Shown in pieces: positions 29,649 through 38,172 of a DNA stretch of 64,000 nucleotides (the stretch's first letter is position 1; each line of letters begins with the position of its first letter). Location: the NCBI RefSeq assembly GCF_027859255.1, contig NZ_JAQHXR010000001.1, positions 496,001 to 560,000 on the forward strand, written 5' to 3'. The notes under the pieces are model-generated. The model worked only from the letters and a program-made list of their open reading frames with translations, was not told the origin of the DNA and ran no database searches. Source of the DNA: Helicobacter ibis. Its GTDB lineage: Bacteria > Campylobacterota > Campylobacteria > Campylobacterales > Helicobacteraceae. The position numbers and the translations under genes were made by a program.

Positions 29649-30047
29649 TTGGAAGTAGATAATAATTGGGAAGACACACCAGAGTTAAACATTACACCTT
29701 TAGTTGATATAATGCTTGTTTTGTTGGCTATTTTAATGGTTACAGCACCAGTTATTGTCTATAAAGAAGAAATACAGTTGCCCCAAGGTTCAAAAACCGC
29801 AAAAACACAAGAGGACTCAAAAATAGAAATCAGAGTTGATGTAAATAGGAATATTTATATAAAAAGTGATGTGTTGCAATTTGATGGCTTTGCGGATTTT
29901 TTCGTTGTTTTTTCTAATGGTTATGATAAAAATACGCAAGTTTATATAAGAGCAGATAAGAATCTAAAATATGATGATGTGATTTATATTTTGAAAACCG
30001 CTAAACAAAGTGGGTTTAGCAGGGTGTCTTTGGTAACAGATGGTTAA
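29649..30047 (+). CDS. tolR: TolR/ExbD-type motor subunit
   Basis: A 132-residue single-pass inner-membrane protein. Its helix carries the proton-path aspartate: INITPLVDIMLVLLAILMV. A periplasmic domain follows (KIEIRVDVNRNIYIKSD, KNTQVYIRADKNLKYDDV). The start is TTG at 29649 after GAGGG. It overlaps tolA by eight bases. Confidence 0.87.
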   Translation: MEVDNNWEDTPELNITPLVDIMLVLLAILMVTAPVIVYKEEIQLPQGSKTAKTQEDSKIEIRVDVNRNIYIKSDVLQFDGFADFFVVFSNGYDKNTQVYIRADKNLKYDDVIYILKTAKQSGFSRVSLVTDG

Positions 30048-30783
30048 TTTTTTTGCATTTTCTATAAGTGGTAGCATAGCGATTCTATTTTATGTATTGC
30101 TTTTATTGTTGTTTTTGTGGAATTTTAATCAAAAAACTATAGAGACTAAAGAATATTCCTTTATAAAAGAAACAGAATTTAGTATTGATTTTTTAGAAGA
30201 AAAAGTAGAGAAAGTAGAGAAAAAACTAACAATTAAAGAAATACAAGAAAAACCAATAAATGATATACCTAAAAAAGAAGAGAGTGCTTCAAAAACCGCT
30301 AATGTTGGAGTTGGAGTTAATGACTTGTTTAAGCAAGTTGAATTCAAACAACCGGTTAAAAAGGAAGCTCTAAAGCCTCAAAGCACAAATGATAAAATAG
30401 CTAAAAAAAAGAAAGCAAATGAGGTATCTCAAAGAGATGATCTAACAGATAAACTAGATAAAATAATGTCTAATTTGGAAGTGCAAAAGACTATGAGTTT
30501 TGCTACTCCAAAGGGCGAGTATGATGAGTTTTATTCTAAGATTCAAGAAATATTATATAAAAATTGGAAGCCAATAAGAAGCGGTGTGGATTCTGAGGCA
30601 GAGGTTATAATTACAATAGACTTTAATGGTAGGTTTTCTTATAGAGTAGTGAAAAAATCTGGCTTTTTGGAGTTTGATAATGCTTTAGAAGAGTTTTTGG
30701 ATATAATGCAAAGACAAGAATTTCCAAAGTATGAAGGTGGAAGAAAAACTAATATTAGTGTAATTTTTAAAACAGAGGTGTAA
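30040..30783 (+). CDS. tolA: TolA-like energy-transducing protein
   Basis: A 247-residue protein with one N-terminal membrane helix (FAFSISGSIAILFYVLLLLL) and a Lys/Glu-rich helical linker (residues 45-150). A C-terminal TonB/TolA-like domain follows: YDEFYSKIQEILYKNWKPI, VIITIDFNGRFSYRVVKKSG and LDIMQRQEFPKYEGG. It spans the periplasm to reach Pal. Identification rests on architecture plus its place between tolR and tolB. Confidence 0.85.
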   Translation: MVNFFAFSISGSIAILFYVLLLLLFLWNFNQKTIETKEYSFIKETEFSIDFLEEKVEKVEKKLTIKEIQEKPINDIPKKEESASKTANVGVGVNDLFKQVEFKQPVKKEALKPQSTNDKIAKKKKANEVSQRDDLTDKLDKIMSNLEVQKTMSFATPKGEYDEFYSKIQEILYKNWKPIRSGVDSEAEVIITIDFNGRFSYRVVKKSGFLEFDNALEEFLDIMQRQEFPKYEGGRKTNISVIFKTEV

Positions 30784-30786
30784 AGT

Positions 30787-32070
30787 ATGAGTAGAGTGAT
30801 TTTTTGTATTTTTTGTTGTGTTGGTTTTTTATTTGCAAGAGATAATATCGATGCAACAATGGAGGTAGTAAAGAAGTTTGGTAATTTACCTACTATTTTG
30901 GTTCAAAATATAGGTAAAGATTCTAATAAAATGGGATATAGCTTAAGAACATACAAGATGCTGGTTGCTGATTTGAAGGTTACTGGTCATTTTGTCGTGC
31001 AGGAGAATCCAGAAGTTGTAACTAGTGAGGCTGTATTAAATTTTGATGATTATAGAAGCAGTAGGATTGACTTGATAGCTAGGGTTAGTGCAGAGGTTAC
31101 AAGGGGTGGCTTGGAATCTGTTTTGCAATTATATGATGCAAATACTGGAAATATCGTATTAAGCAAAGAATACACTACAAATACAACAGATTCTTATCCT
31201 CTAATGGCACATCGTATGGCAATTGATATTAATAATTATATAAAAGCGCCAGATGTTAGTTGGCTTGAGAGAATGGTTGTCTTGTCTTATTATACTAAAC
31301 CAGGAGAAAGTGAAATTATTGTAAGCGATTATACTCTGACTTACAAAAGACATGTGATATCTGGTGGGCTAAATATATTTCCAAAGTGGGCAAATGAATC
31401 TCAAAGTGCATTCTATTATACAAAATACCTAGATAAGCCAACTTTGTTTAGATATGACTTGAGTACTGGTCAGAATACTAGATTGATAGATAGTGAAGGT
31501 ATGTTGGTTGCTTCTGATGTTAGTAGAGATTCATATAAATTATTATTAACTATGGCTCCAAAAGAACAAGCAGATATTTTTATGTATGATGTTCCAAGTG
31601 GCAGATTGAATAAATTGACAACTTATAGTGGAATAGATGTTAGTGCAAATTTTATAGAAAATGAAAATAGAATCATGTTTATTTCAGATAGACTTGGATA
31701 TCCAAATGTCTTTGCAATCCCAAGTAGTGGTGAGGTGCCGGGCAAAGTAGAACAAATGGTGTTTCATGGTAAAAATAATAACGCAGCAAATGCTTTTGGA
31801 AATTACATAGTGTATTCAAGTAGAGAAACTAGTGAGGAGTTTGAGAGAAATACATTTAATTTGTATTTAATATCTACAAAAAGTGATTTTATAAGAAGGC
31901 TAACTGCAAATGGAGTGAATCAATTCCCTAGATTTGCTAAAGATGGTGAGACAATCATGTATATTAAGCATGAATCAAATCAGAGTGCATTAGGAATTAT
32001 TAGGTTAAATTACAATAAGACATTATTGTTTCCATTAACTGGAGCTACAATACAATCTATGGATTGGTAA
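30787..32070 (+). CDS. tolB: Tol-Pal system protein TolB
   Basis: A periplasmic beta-propeller protein, 427 residues. A signal peptide (VIFCIFCCVGFLFA) is followed by an N-terminal alpha/beta domain (SEAVLNFDDYRSSRIDLIAR) and a six-bladed propeller built from repeats such as IFPKWANESQSAFYYTKYLD, RLGYPNVFAIP and NQFPRFAKDGETIMYI. It works with Pal in outer-membrane constriction. pal follows with its own promoter. Confidence 0.93.
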   Translation: MSRVIFCIFCCVGFLFARDNIDATMEVVKKFGNLPTILVQNIGKDSNKMGYSLRTYKMLVADLKVTGHFVVQENPEVVTSEAVLNFDDYRSSRIDLIARVSAEVTRGGLESVLQLYDANTGNIVLSKEYTTNTTDSYPLMAHRMAIDINNYIKAPDVSWLERMVVLSYYTKPGESEIIVSDYTLTYKRHVISGGLNIFPKWANESQSAFYYTKYLDKPTLFRYDLSTGQNTRLIDSEGMLVASDVSRDSYKLLLTMAPKEQADIFMYDVPSGRLNKLTTYSGIDVSANFIENENRIMFISDRLGYPNVFAIPSSGEVPGKVEQMVFHGKNNNAANAFGNYIVYSSRETSEEFERNTFNLYLISTKSDFIRRLTANGVNQFPRFAKDGETIMYIKHESNQSALGIIRLNYNKTLLFPLTGATIQSMDW

Positions 32071-32097
32071 GATGTTTGTATTTTGTTTTAAATGTGT

Positions 32098-32103
32098 TAT
32101 AAT
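32098..32103 (+). promoter_or_regulatory. Predicted -10 element for pal
   Basis: TATAAT preceded by TTTTGTTTTAAATGTGT, 34 bases before the pal ATG. An own promoter suits the high amounts of Pal needed compared with TolQRAB. Confidence 0.5.
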
Positions 32104-32136
32104 CTATACTTTAAATTATTTTTTAGGGAGCTCAAA

Positions 32137-32649
32137 ATGAAAAAGCTTTTAATCGCAGGATCTTTGGCGACTATTTTTTTAATTACAGGTTGTAGCCAAA
32201 AGGGTGGTGTAGGTGCCGATGGTAGTGGGTCTGCTAATGCTGGTGGTAAAGGATATATTTCAGGAAGTGATAATTTTGCTAGTTTAGATGATAGAATCTC
32301 TCATGTTGAAGGTGGATTGCAAAATATATTTTTTAACTTTGATCAATTTACAATTAGACCTGATATGCAAGGTGCTGTAAGTAATGATGCAAATGTATTG
32401 AAATCTAGTGCCGTAGGACCATTAACTGTGAGAATTGAAGGTAATACAGATGAGTGGGGAACTGATGAGTATAACTATGCATTAGGGTTAAAAAGAGCAG
32501 TAGCAGTTAGAGATGCGTTGGTGGCTCAAGGTGTAAGCCAAGATAAAACTGTGTTGGTTAGTTATGGTGAAAGTAAGCCAACTTGTACTTCTAAAACTAG
32601 AGAGTGCTGGGCTGAAAATAGAAAAGTTACTTTCAAAATGCTACCATAA
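32137..32649 (+). CDS. pal: Peptidoglycan-associated lipoprotein Pal
   Basis: A 170-residue outer-membrane lipoprotein: signal peptide with lipobox ITGC (residues 18-21), a Gly/Ser-rich linker, then the OmpA-like peptidoglycan-binding domain (IFFNFDQFTIRPD, RIEGNTDEWGTDEYNYALGL, KRAVAVRDAL, SYGESKP). The start at 32137 (MKKLLIAG) follows GGGAGCTC; upstream in-frame codons would precede the signal peptide and are rejected. cpoB follows after 16 bases. Confidence 0.95.
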   Translation: MKKLLIAGSLATIFLITGCSQKGGVGADGSGSANAGGKGYISGSDNFASLDDRISHVEGGLQNIFFNFDQFTIRPDMQGAVSNDANVLKSSAVGPLTVRIEGNTDEWGTDEYNYALGLKRAVAVRDALVAQGVSQDKTVLVSYGESKPTCTSKTRECWAENRKVTFKMLP

Positions 32650-32665
32650 TTAGAGGCTATCTCAT

Positions 32666-33625
32666 TTGAAAAGATTATCTTTATACATTTTGTGTTTTGG
32701 TATCGTGTTTGGGCAAGAGCCATCGGCATTTAATGCTGGTGCTATTGCACCAAAAAAGACAGAGCAAGAGGTAACGCAAGAAAAACTTTTTAATCTTTCT
32801 TCACAGATGAAGTCAGTAAATGAATCTCAAGAGGGATTGAAAAGTGTTTTTGAAGGTCAAATGCAAAGAATACAAGAACTTTCAAATAAAATAAATGTAG
32901 TCTCGCTTGAAAATAATGCGACTTCAGCAGAGATAAAGAGCAATATGGATTCTAATTTTGAAATACAAAATAAAAATATAGAAAATCTAAAGCAAAGTAT
33001 AGCAGAGCTTGGTAAGTTGTTGCAAGAGAATAATAATAACCTAAAAAAAGAAATTGCTTCTTTACAAAAACAAATAAATGAAGCATTAGATAAAGATGAT
33101 AATTCATTAAGTCCTAATGATGCTCCTAAAGATCCTAAATCAGCCACACAAGTTGCAGAATCAAATAATACAAATACATCGGAAATAACGCCTAAAGTGG
33201 CTACTAAAGAAGAAAATAAAGAGAAGTCTGCAAAAACAGATGATAAGCCAAAAAAAGTTGATCTTAAAAGCAAATCTTTAGCAGAAGTATTTAAAGAAGG
33301 TGAAGGCTACTTATCTAAAAAAGAATATAGCTTAGCTGATGAATATTTGCAGTTTGCGGTTAAGGGTAACTATAAACCTGCAAGAGGCAATTTCTTGCTT
33401 GGAGAGATAGCATTTGCCCAAAAGAAATATGAGGACGCCATTTATTATTATAAAACTAGTGCAACAAGATATGATAAAGCAGATTATATGCCTACTCTAA
33501 TGCTAAATAGTGCAAAATCATTTAGGGCGATTAATGAAACTGAAAATTCAAATAAGTTTCTAAAAACACTTATACAGCTATATCCTGATTCAAAGGAAGC
33601 TGTAGAAGCTAAAAAACTTTTATAA
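32666..33625 (+). CDS. cpoB: Cell division coordinator CpoB (YbgF)
   Basis: A periplasmic partner of TolA, 319 residues. It has a signal peptide (LSLYILCFGIVFG), an N-terminal trimerising coiled coil (residues 40-135, heptad-rich: SNKINVVSLENNATSAEIKS), a low-complexity linker of Ser/Thr/Lys, and C-terminal TPR repeats (EYSLADEYLQFAVKGNY, YEDAIYYYKTSATRYDKADY). The start is TTG at 32666. The arrangement tolQRAB-pal-cpoB is the classical one. Confidence 0.88.
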   Translation: MKRLSLYILCFGIVFGQEPSAFNAGAIAPKKTEQEVTQEKLFNLSSQMKSVNESQEGLKSVFEGQMQRIQELSNKINVVSLENNATSAEIKSNMDSNFEIQNKNIENLKQSIAELGKLLQENNNNLKKEIASLQKQINEALDKDDNSLSPNDAPKDPKSATQVAESNNTNTSEITPKVATKEENKEKSAKTDDKPKKVDLKSKSLAEVFKEGEGYLSKKEYSLADEYLQFAVKGNYKPARGNFLLGEIAFAQKKYEDAIYYYKTSATRYDKADYMPTLMLNSAKSFRAINETENSNKFLKTLIQLYPDSKEAVEAKKLL

Positions 33626-33642
33626 TATTTAGGAGAATAATT

Positions 33643-34158
33643 ATGATTAAAGATAATTTTGCAGTAAGTATAGAGTATGAAGTAAAAGAAGAAGGAAATG
33701 GAGAGGTTTTAGATTCAAATATTGGTTCTAAACCATTAGAATTTATAATGGGTAGAGGTGAGGTTATACGAGGGTTAGAGAATGCTATTGCTTCTATGGC
33801 TATTGGCGAGAGTAAAGATATTGTAATTCCACCTAGTGAAGCATATGGGGATTATAATTCAGAATATGTGCAAGAAGTGCCTAGAGATCAATTTGTGGGT
33901 ATAGATTTGCAAGAAGGTATGACACTTTTTGGTCAAGGCGAAAATGGAGAGACTGTTCAAGTAACTGTTAAAGGTTTCAATGATGAAGTAGCCATTATTG
34001 ATTATAATCACCCTCTAGCTGGCAAGACATTAGCATTTTCTGTTACGATTTTAGATGCTAGAGAAGCTACAGAACAAGAGTTAAGTTGTGGTATTGGGGG
34101 ACATCACCATGGTGGTGGCGGAGGTTGTTGCGGTGGCGGAGGTTGTGGTTGTCACTAA
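33643..34158 (+). CDS. slyD: FKBP-type peptidyl-prolyl isomerase SlyD
   Basis: A chaperone/isomerase with a metal-binding tail, 171 residues. The FKBP domain is split by the inserted-flap arrangement: EVLDSNIGSKPLEFIMGRGEV and IRGLENAIASMAIGES, then the flap (PSEAYGDYNSEYVQEVPRDQ), then HPLAGKTLAFSVTILDAR. The last 25 residues are a His/Cys/Gly tail (GGHHHGGGGGCCGGGGCGCH), suited to nickel or zinc handling, as expected in nickel-enzyme-dependent Helicobacter. Its 3' end overlaps the likely truD start. Confidence 0.94.
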   Translation: MIKDNFAVSIEYEVKEEGNGEVLDSNIGSKPLEFIMGRGEVIRGLENAIASMAIGESKDIVIPPSEAYGDYNSEYVQEVPRDQFVGIDLQEGMTLFGQGENGETVQVTVKGFNDEVAIIDYNHPLAGKTLAFSVTILDAREATEQELSCGIGGHHHGGGGGCCGGGGCGCH

Positions 34159-35309
34159 TTTGTGGTGAAAATTCTTATGCCTACTCTCACTCTCCAATAG
34201 AGTTTTATTTCAAGCAAAGTCCTAGAGATTTTGTTGTTGAAGAGGTTCCACTTTATGTATTTAACGGGAGTGGTCCTCATACTATCATTAAAATACGCAA
34301 AAAAGATTTAACCACTTTTCAAATGCTAAAGATTTTATCATCAAGCTTAGGTGTTAAAGAAATTGATATTGGCTATGCTGGTTTAAAAGATAAAAATGCT
34401 TTAACTATACAACATATAAGTATTCCTTGTCAGTTTGAGAAGTTAGTTGAGAATTTCAGCCATGAGAAAATTAAAATTTTAGATATAACAAGACATCAAA
34501 ATAAATTAAAAATAGGACATTTAAAAGGCAATAGATTCTTCATTAGAATAAAAAAGCTAAATAAAATAAATAATATAAAAATAACTCAAGTATTAAATGA
34601 GATTTCAAAATATGGAATCCCAAATTATTTTGGTTATCAACGATTTGGGATAGATGGAGATAACTATAAGTTAGGGCAAGATATTGTAAATAATAAAGCT
34701 AGAATCAAAAACAAAAAAATGTCTAATTTCCTAATTAGTGCTTATCAGAGTTATTTGTTTAATGCATGGCTTTCTTTAAGGATTAATTTTTCAAAAATTG
34801 TGGATTGTTATAAGGTAAATGATATCTATGACGCACTATTTGAGTTGTTGCAAAATAATCATATTAGCGAATCTTTTAAGGATAAAGATATGCTTTCTAA
34901 AATAAAAACACAAGAACATATATTTAAGGTGCTACCCGGTGAATTTATGTGTCATTATCCTTATGGTAGGCATTTTATTTTAGATGATATTATTAATGAT
35001 AGCAATAGGTTTTTAAACAAAGATATTTCTGTTCTTGGTGCATTAAGTGGTAAAAAGTTAGAGTTATCACATGATATGGCATTGTTTTTTGAAGATTTGT
35101 TTTTGGATTCTAAAATTACTAGCGTTGGTAGTCGAAGGTATGCTTGGGTGTTTTTAGATGATGTGCAATATAATTACAAAGAAGAAGAAGCACAAGGCGA
35201 GTTGAACTTCTATTTGCCTAAAGGCTCATATGCTACTACTTTGTTGCGTGAGTTAGCTAGAAGAGAGCTGGACTGCAGTGAAACTATTAAGGAAGATTGT
35301 TATGTTTGA
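34149..35309 (+). CDS. truD: tRNA pseudouridine(13) synthase TruD
   Basis: Makes pseudouridine at position 13 of tRNA-Glu. It is recognised by FYFKQSPRDFVVEEVPLY at the start of the conserved region and the catalytic block GYAGLKDKNALTIQ with its Asp. NYFGYQRFGIDGDNYKLG and the C-terminal YNYKEEEAQGELNFYLPKGSYATTLLREL follow. The start is uncertain: no in-frame ATG exists near the family N-terminus. TTG at 34149, six bases after the GGAGG inside slyD, is my choice. The ATG at 34177 is in another frame. Confidence 0.88.
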   Translation: MSLICGENSYAYSHSPIEFYFKQSPRDFVVEEVPLYVFNGSGPHTIIKIRKKDLTTFQMLKILSSSLGVKEIDIGYAGLKDKNALTIQHISIPCQFEKLVENFSHEKIKILDITRHQNKLKIGHLKGNRFFIRIKKLNKINNIKITQVLNEISKYGIPNYFGYQRFGIDGDNYKLGQDIVNNKARIKNKKMSNFLISAYQSYLFNAWLSLRINFSKIVDCYKVNDIYDALFELLQNNHISESFKDKDMLSKIKTQEHIFKVLPGEFMCHYPYGRHFILDDIINDSNRFLNKDISVLGALSGKKLELSHDMALFFEDLFLDSKITSVGSRRYAWVFLDDVQYNYKEEEAQGELNFYLPKGSYATTLLRELARRELDCSETIKEDCYV

Positions 35310-36234
35310 AGAAATAATTGCTAAAAACAAGCTAAAAACAAATTGTGTTATAGTTTTGTATTTGTTTATTTTTGTGTTTATTGGGTTGTTGGTTGATATT
35401 GTTAGGATAAATGCACCTAGTTTGTCGTATGGATTTTATGTTTTAATTACTTTCCAAGTTCTGCCTGTTGTTACACTAGTATTACTTGGCGTTGCTGCAT
35501 GTGTTATAGGATATACGATAGGGAATTTTCAGCGTATTTTGCTAAGTGGTAATGAGTATAAAGAAATAATAAACAGAGGTGAAAATAGGATAGAATCCGA
35601 GCTTTCTAGTATTTTAGATGAGCTTATTTTAGAAGCTAGATTGGAGTTTAGACCTAAGCTTTATTTGATGGAAGCTCCATTTATGAATGCATTTGCAAGT
35701 GGTTGGCATAGGGATAATTCGCTAATAGCATTAACAACGACATTGGTAAGGAATCTAACTAGAGATGAAGTAAAGGCGGTCATGGCACATGAGCTAAGCC
35801 ATATTAGGCATGGTGATATAAGGCTTACTTTAATGGTTGGTGTTTTAAGTAATATTATGTTGCTAGTTGTTAATTATGGTGTATTTATGTTTTTGGGTAA
35901 CAATAGAGATAATGGTGCAAATATAGCTAGAAATATATTGCTTATTTTTCAGTTTATACTTCCACTTATAACAATAGTGTTGCAAATGTTCTTAAGTAGA
36001 AGTAGAGAGTATATGGCAGATTCTGGTGCTGTGTATTTGATGAATGGAGATAGTATGCCTATGATTAGAGCATTACAAAAAATAAGTGATAATTATGCAA
36101 AGTCAGATTTTTCTCAAGTTGATAATAATCCAACGAGATCTGCTTTGTATATTTTTGGTTTTAAGGAGATGTTTAGCACTCATCCAAGTATAGAAAATAG
36201 AATAAGGATTTTGCAGAGAAAATCAAGGAGGTAA
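35302..36234 (+). CDS. htpX: Membrane protease HtpX
   Basis: A zinc metalloprotease of membrane quality control, M48 family, 310 residues. Two N-terminal membrane segments (VIVLYLFIFVFIGLLVDIV and VLPVVTLVLLGVAACVIGY) precede FMNAFASGWHRDN and the zinc motif AVMAHELSHIRHGD (HExxH). Two more hydrophobic stretches follow, then SREYMADSGAVYL with the third ligand Glu, and the terminal THPSIENRIRIL. ATG 35302 behind AAGGAAG is preferred; an ATG at 35278 would add eight residues. It overlaps truD by eight bases. Confidence 0.93.
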   Translation: MFEEIIAKNKLKTNCVIVLYLFIFVFIGLLVDIVRINAPSLSYGFYVLITFQVLPVVTLVLLGVAACVIGYTIGNFQRILLSGNEYKEIINRGENRIESELSSILDELILEARLEFRPKLYLMEAPFMNAFASGWHRDNSLIALTTTLVRNLTRDEVKAVMAHELSHIRHGDIRLTLMVGVLSNIMLLVVNYGVFMFLGNNRDNGANIARNILLIFQFILPLITIVLQMFLSRSREYMADSGAVYLMNGDSMPMIRALQKISDNYAKSDFSQVDNNPTRSALYIFGFKEMFSTHPSIENRIRILQRKSRR

Positions 36235-36236
36235 TT

Positions 36237-36788
36237 ATGGCAATACAAGAAGCAATTCAAAGTATGTTTGATTTTATAGGTGAGGATAGAAATAGGGAAG
36301 GTTTGATAGATACCCCAAAGAGAGTTATGCAGAGCTGGTCTCATATATTTGGTGGATATAAGATGGATCCTACAATGATCTTAGAATCTGCTATTTTTAA
36401 AGAAGGTGTTTGTGATGAGATGGTAGTGTTAAAAAATGTTGAGTTTTATTCCATGTGCGAACATCATTTTTTGCCATTTTTTGGACATATTTCAATTGGT
36501 TATATACCAAATAATAAATTTGTTGGAATCTCAAAATTAGCAAGATTGGTAGAGGTGTATTCAAGAAGATTACAGATTCAAGAAAATATGACAAGTCAAA
36601 TTGCAGATACAATTATGGAAGTCTTACAACCAAAGGGAGTTATGGTGATTGTGCATGCTAGACATATGTGTATGAAGATGAGAGGAGTAGAAACGCAAGA
36701 CAGTGTTATGATAACTAGTGCTGTTAGAGGGTTGTTTAAAAGTGATCATAGAACTAGAGAAGAATTTATGGGGCATATAAGAGGCTAA
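36237..36788 (+). CDS. folE: GTP cyclohydrolase I
   Basis: Converts GTP to dihydroneopterin triphosphate for folate synthesis, 183 residues. Motifs: DTPKRVMQSW, FYSMCEHHFLPFFGHISIGY with the zinc Cys and His, VGISKLARLVEVYSRRLQIQE and VVHARHMCMKMRGV with the second zinc Cys. It lies two bases after htpX. Its stop shares a base with the following broken gene (TAATG). Confidence 0.96.
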   Translation: MAIQEAIQSMFDFIGEDRNREGLIDTPKRVMQSWSHIFGGYKMDPTMILESAIFKEGVCDEMVVLKNVEFYSMCEHHFLPFFGHISIGYIPNNKFVGISKLARLVEVYSRRLQIQENMTSQIADTIMEVLQPKGVMVIVHARHMCMKMRGVETQDSVMITSAVRGLFKSDHRTREEFMGHIRG

Positions 36789-37542
36789 TGATTAAGATAT
36801 TTTCTTGTATTGTTTTGCTCTTTAGTGTTATATTGGCAAAGCCAAGTTTAGAGATTCTAAAAATTTCAAATGAGGCTAGAAGTAATTTTGATATTTATAA
36901 CTTGGAGCTAGACAATAAAGATACTAGCTACATAATTCAAATTGCAATCCCAAAAAATTTGCAAAACCCTAAAGTAATATTTTTGCTTGATGGCACTTCT
37001 TTTTTCCGAGATTTATAAATAAATATAACTCTTATATTGTAGTTGGTATAGGGCATAAGGGAGATGTAGCATTTGATAGGAAAAGACGCACATATGACTA
37101 TCTGCCACAATATAATCTACAAGGAAGTGGTGGGGCTTATGAGTTTTTGAGTTTTATTAAAGATAGAGTTTTGCCTCTTAGCACAAAACTAATAGAGGAC
37201 AAAATAAAAACAAATATAGATTCTAAAATCTTATTTGGACATAGCTTTGGCGGAATCTTTACGCTATATACATTGCTAGAAGATTCCTTATTGTTTGATG
37301 AGTATTTTATTGTCTCACCTTCTCTTTGGAGTGAGCCTAAATTTGGTAGTTTAGAAATTAAAGAATGTCCTAAATTTGTCTATTATCTGTGGGGCGGCAA
37401 TGAAGCTAAGAAGACACAAGAATCTATACCACATATAAACTTTGCAAAGGATTTTGCACTAAAGAATCCAAAATGCAATATAAGCTACAAAGAAGTCGCA
37501 AATAAAAATCATGGCGAGATGATAGAAGTAGGATTTTTTTGA
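36788..37542 (+). pseudogene. Frameshifted IroE/EsterD-type alpha/beta hydrolase
   Basis: Two reading frames together make one exported esterase. The first (from ATG 36788) encodes a signal peptide (IFSCIVLLFSVILA) and FLLDGTSFF, then stops at 37018. The second continues PRFINKYNSYIVVGIGHKG, the nucleophile elbow FGHSFGGIF, VSPSLW and NKNHGEM, ending at 37542. Adding one T to the T6 run at 37000-37005 restores a single frame of about 251 residues. Such putative esterases act on ferric siderophore esters or short-chain esters; the substrate here is unknown. It may be a true pseudogene, a slippage-controlled gene or a sequencing error. Confidence 0.75.
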
Positions 37543-37608
37543 GTTAGATTCGTATTGATTGGCATAAAATAATTTACTTTTGTTATAGAAAAAAATTTTA
37601 TTGTTAAG

Positions 37609-38172
37609 CTATGAATTAAGCTGATATTTTATTACACTCCATTCTCTTGCTAAATCATCAAGTCTATATCGAGCGTTTGCACTGCTAGTGGAGGGTAGGG
37701 TAAAGACTGGTAAATTTAAAATGGAGATATTTTTAGACCCATTAGTTTTATAGTTATAGCAAAGTGTGTCAAAGGATTTTCTAGTAAGCTTACCATTGCA
37801 AAAAATTGCTTTAATTTGACTTTTATAAACAATCTCTGCAACATCATTAAAGTTTAGAATCTCTAAATTTGTATCACTTGAATTATTTGCCTTTCTATTG
37901 CATGTTTGCACGCAATCCCAAAGTGCAATATGGTGTTCTAGTAAAAAATTTCTCTGAATTTCTATAATCTCTTTATTTTTTAAATGCTTATCTTTTGAAG
38001 TTGGCACAATACAATCAAATACAAGAGCCAAAACGCTCCAAAATCGGTTATTAGAATTCCCATAGTAAAAACCAAAAGATTCTGAAGCAAAGGAGGGAAA
38101 AGAACCTAAAATTAGCACCTTAGATTTTGCATTATATACAGGATTAAAAGAATGTTGACAAATATCTATCAT
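37609..38172 (-). CDS. Uracil-DNA glycosylase superfamily, hypoxanthine-DNA glycosylase type
   Basis: A 187-residue base-excision enzyme of the family 6 type (annotated elsewhere as DNA-deoxyinosine glycosylase). The superfamily motif 1 reads LILGSFPSFASE (GSxPS instead of GQDPY). FYYGNSNNRFWSVL and HIALWDCVQTC follow, and motif 2 is LPSTSSANAR in place of the HPSxLS type. It would remove deaminated bases, mainly hypoxanthine. It overlaps the upstream adenylyltransferase-like gene by four bases on the minus strand. Assignment by motif is good; the substrate is inferred from the family. Confidence 0.85.
   Translation of the reverse strand: MIDICQHSFNPVYNAKSKVLILGSFPSFASESFGFYYGNSNNRFWSVLALVFDCIVPTSKDKHLKNKEIIEIQRNFLLEHHIALWDCVQTCNRKANNSSDTNLEILNFNDVAEIVYKSQIKAIFCNGKLTRKSFDTLCYNYKTNGSKNISILNLPVFTLPSTSSANARYRLDDLAREWSVIKYQLNS

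Noticed and set aside
29041-30047. ExbB-ExbD of a TonB iron-uptake system
   Set aside because: The family split is subtle, but direct continuity with tolA, tolB, pal and cpoB makes TolQ-TolR the better name.
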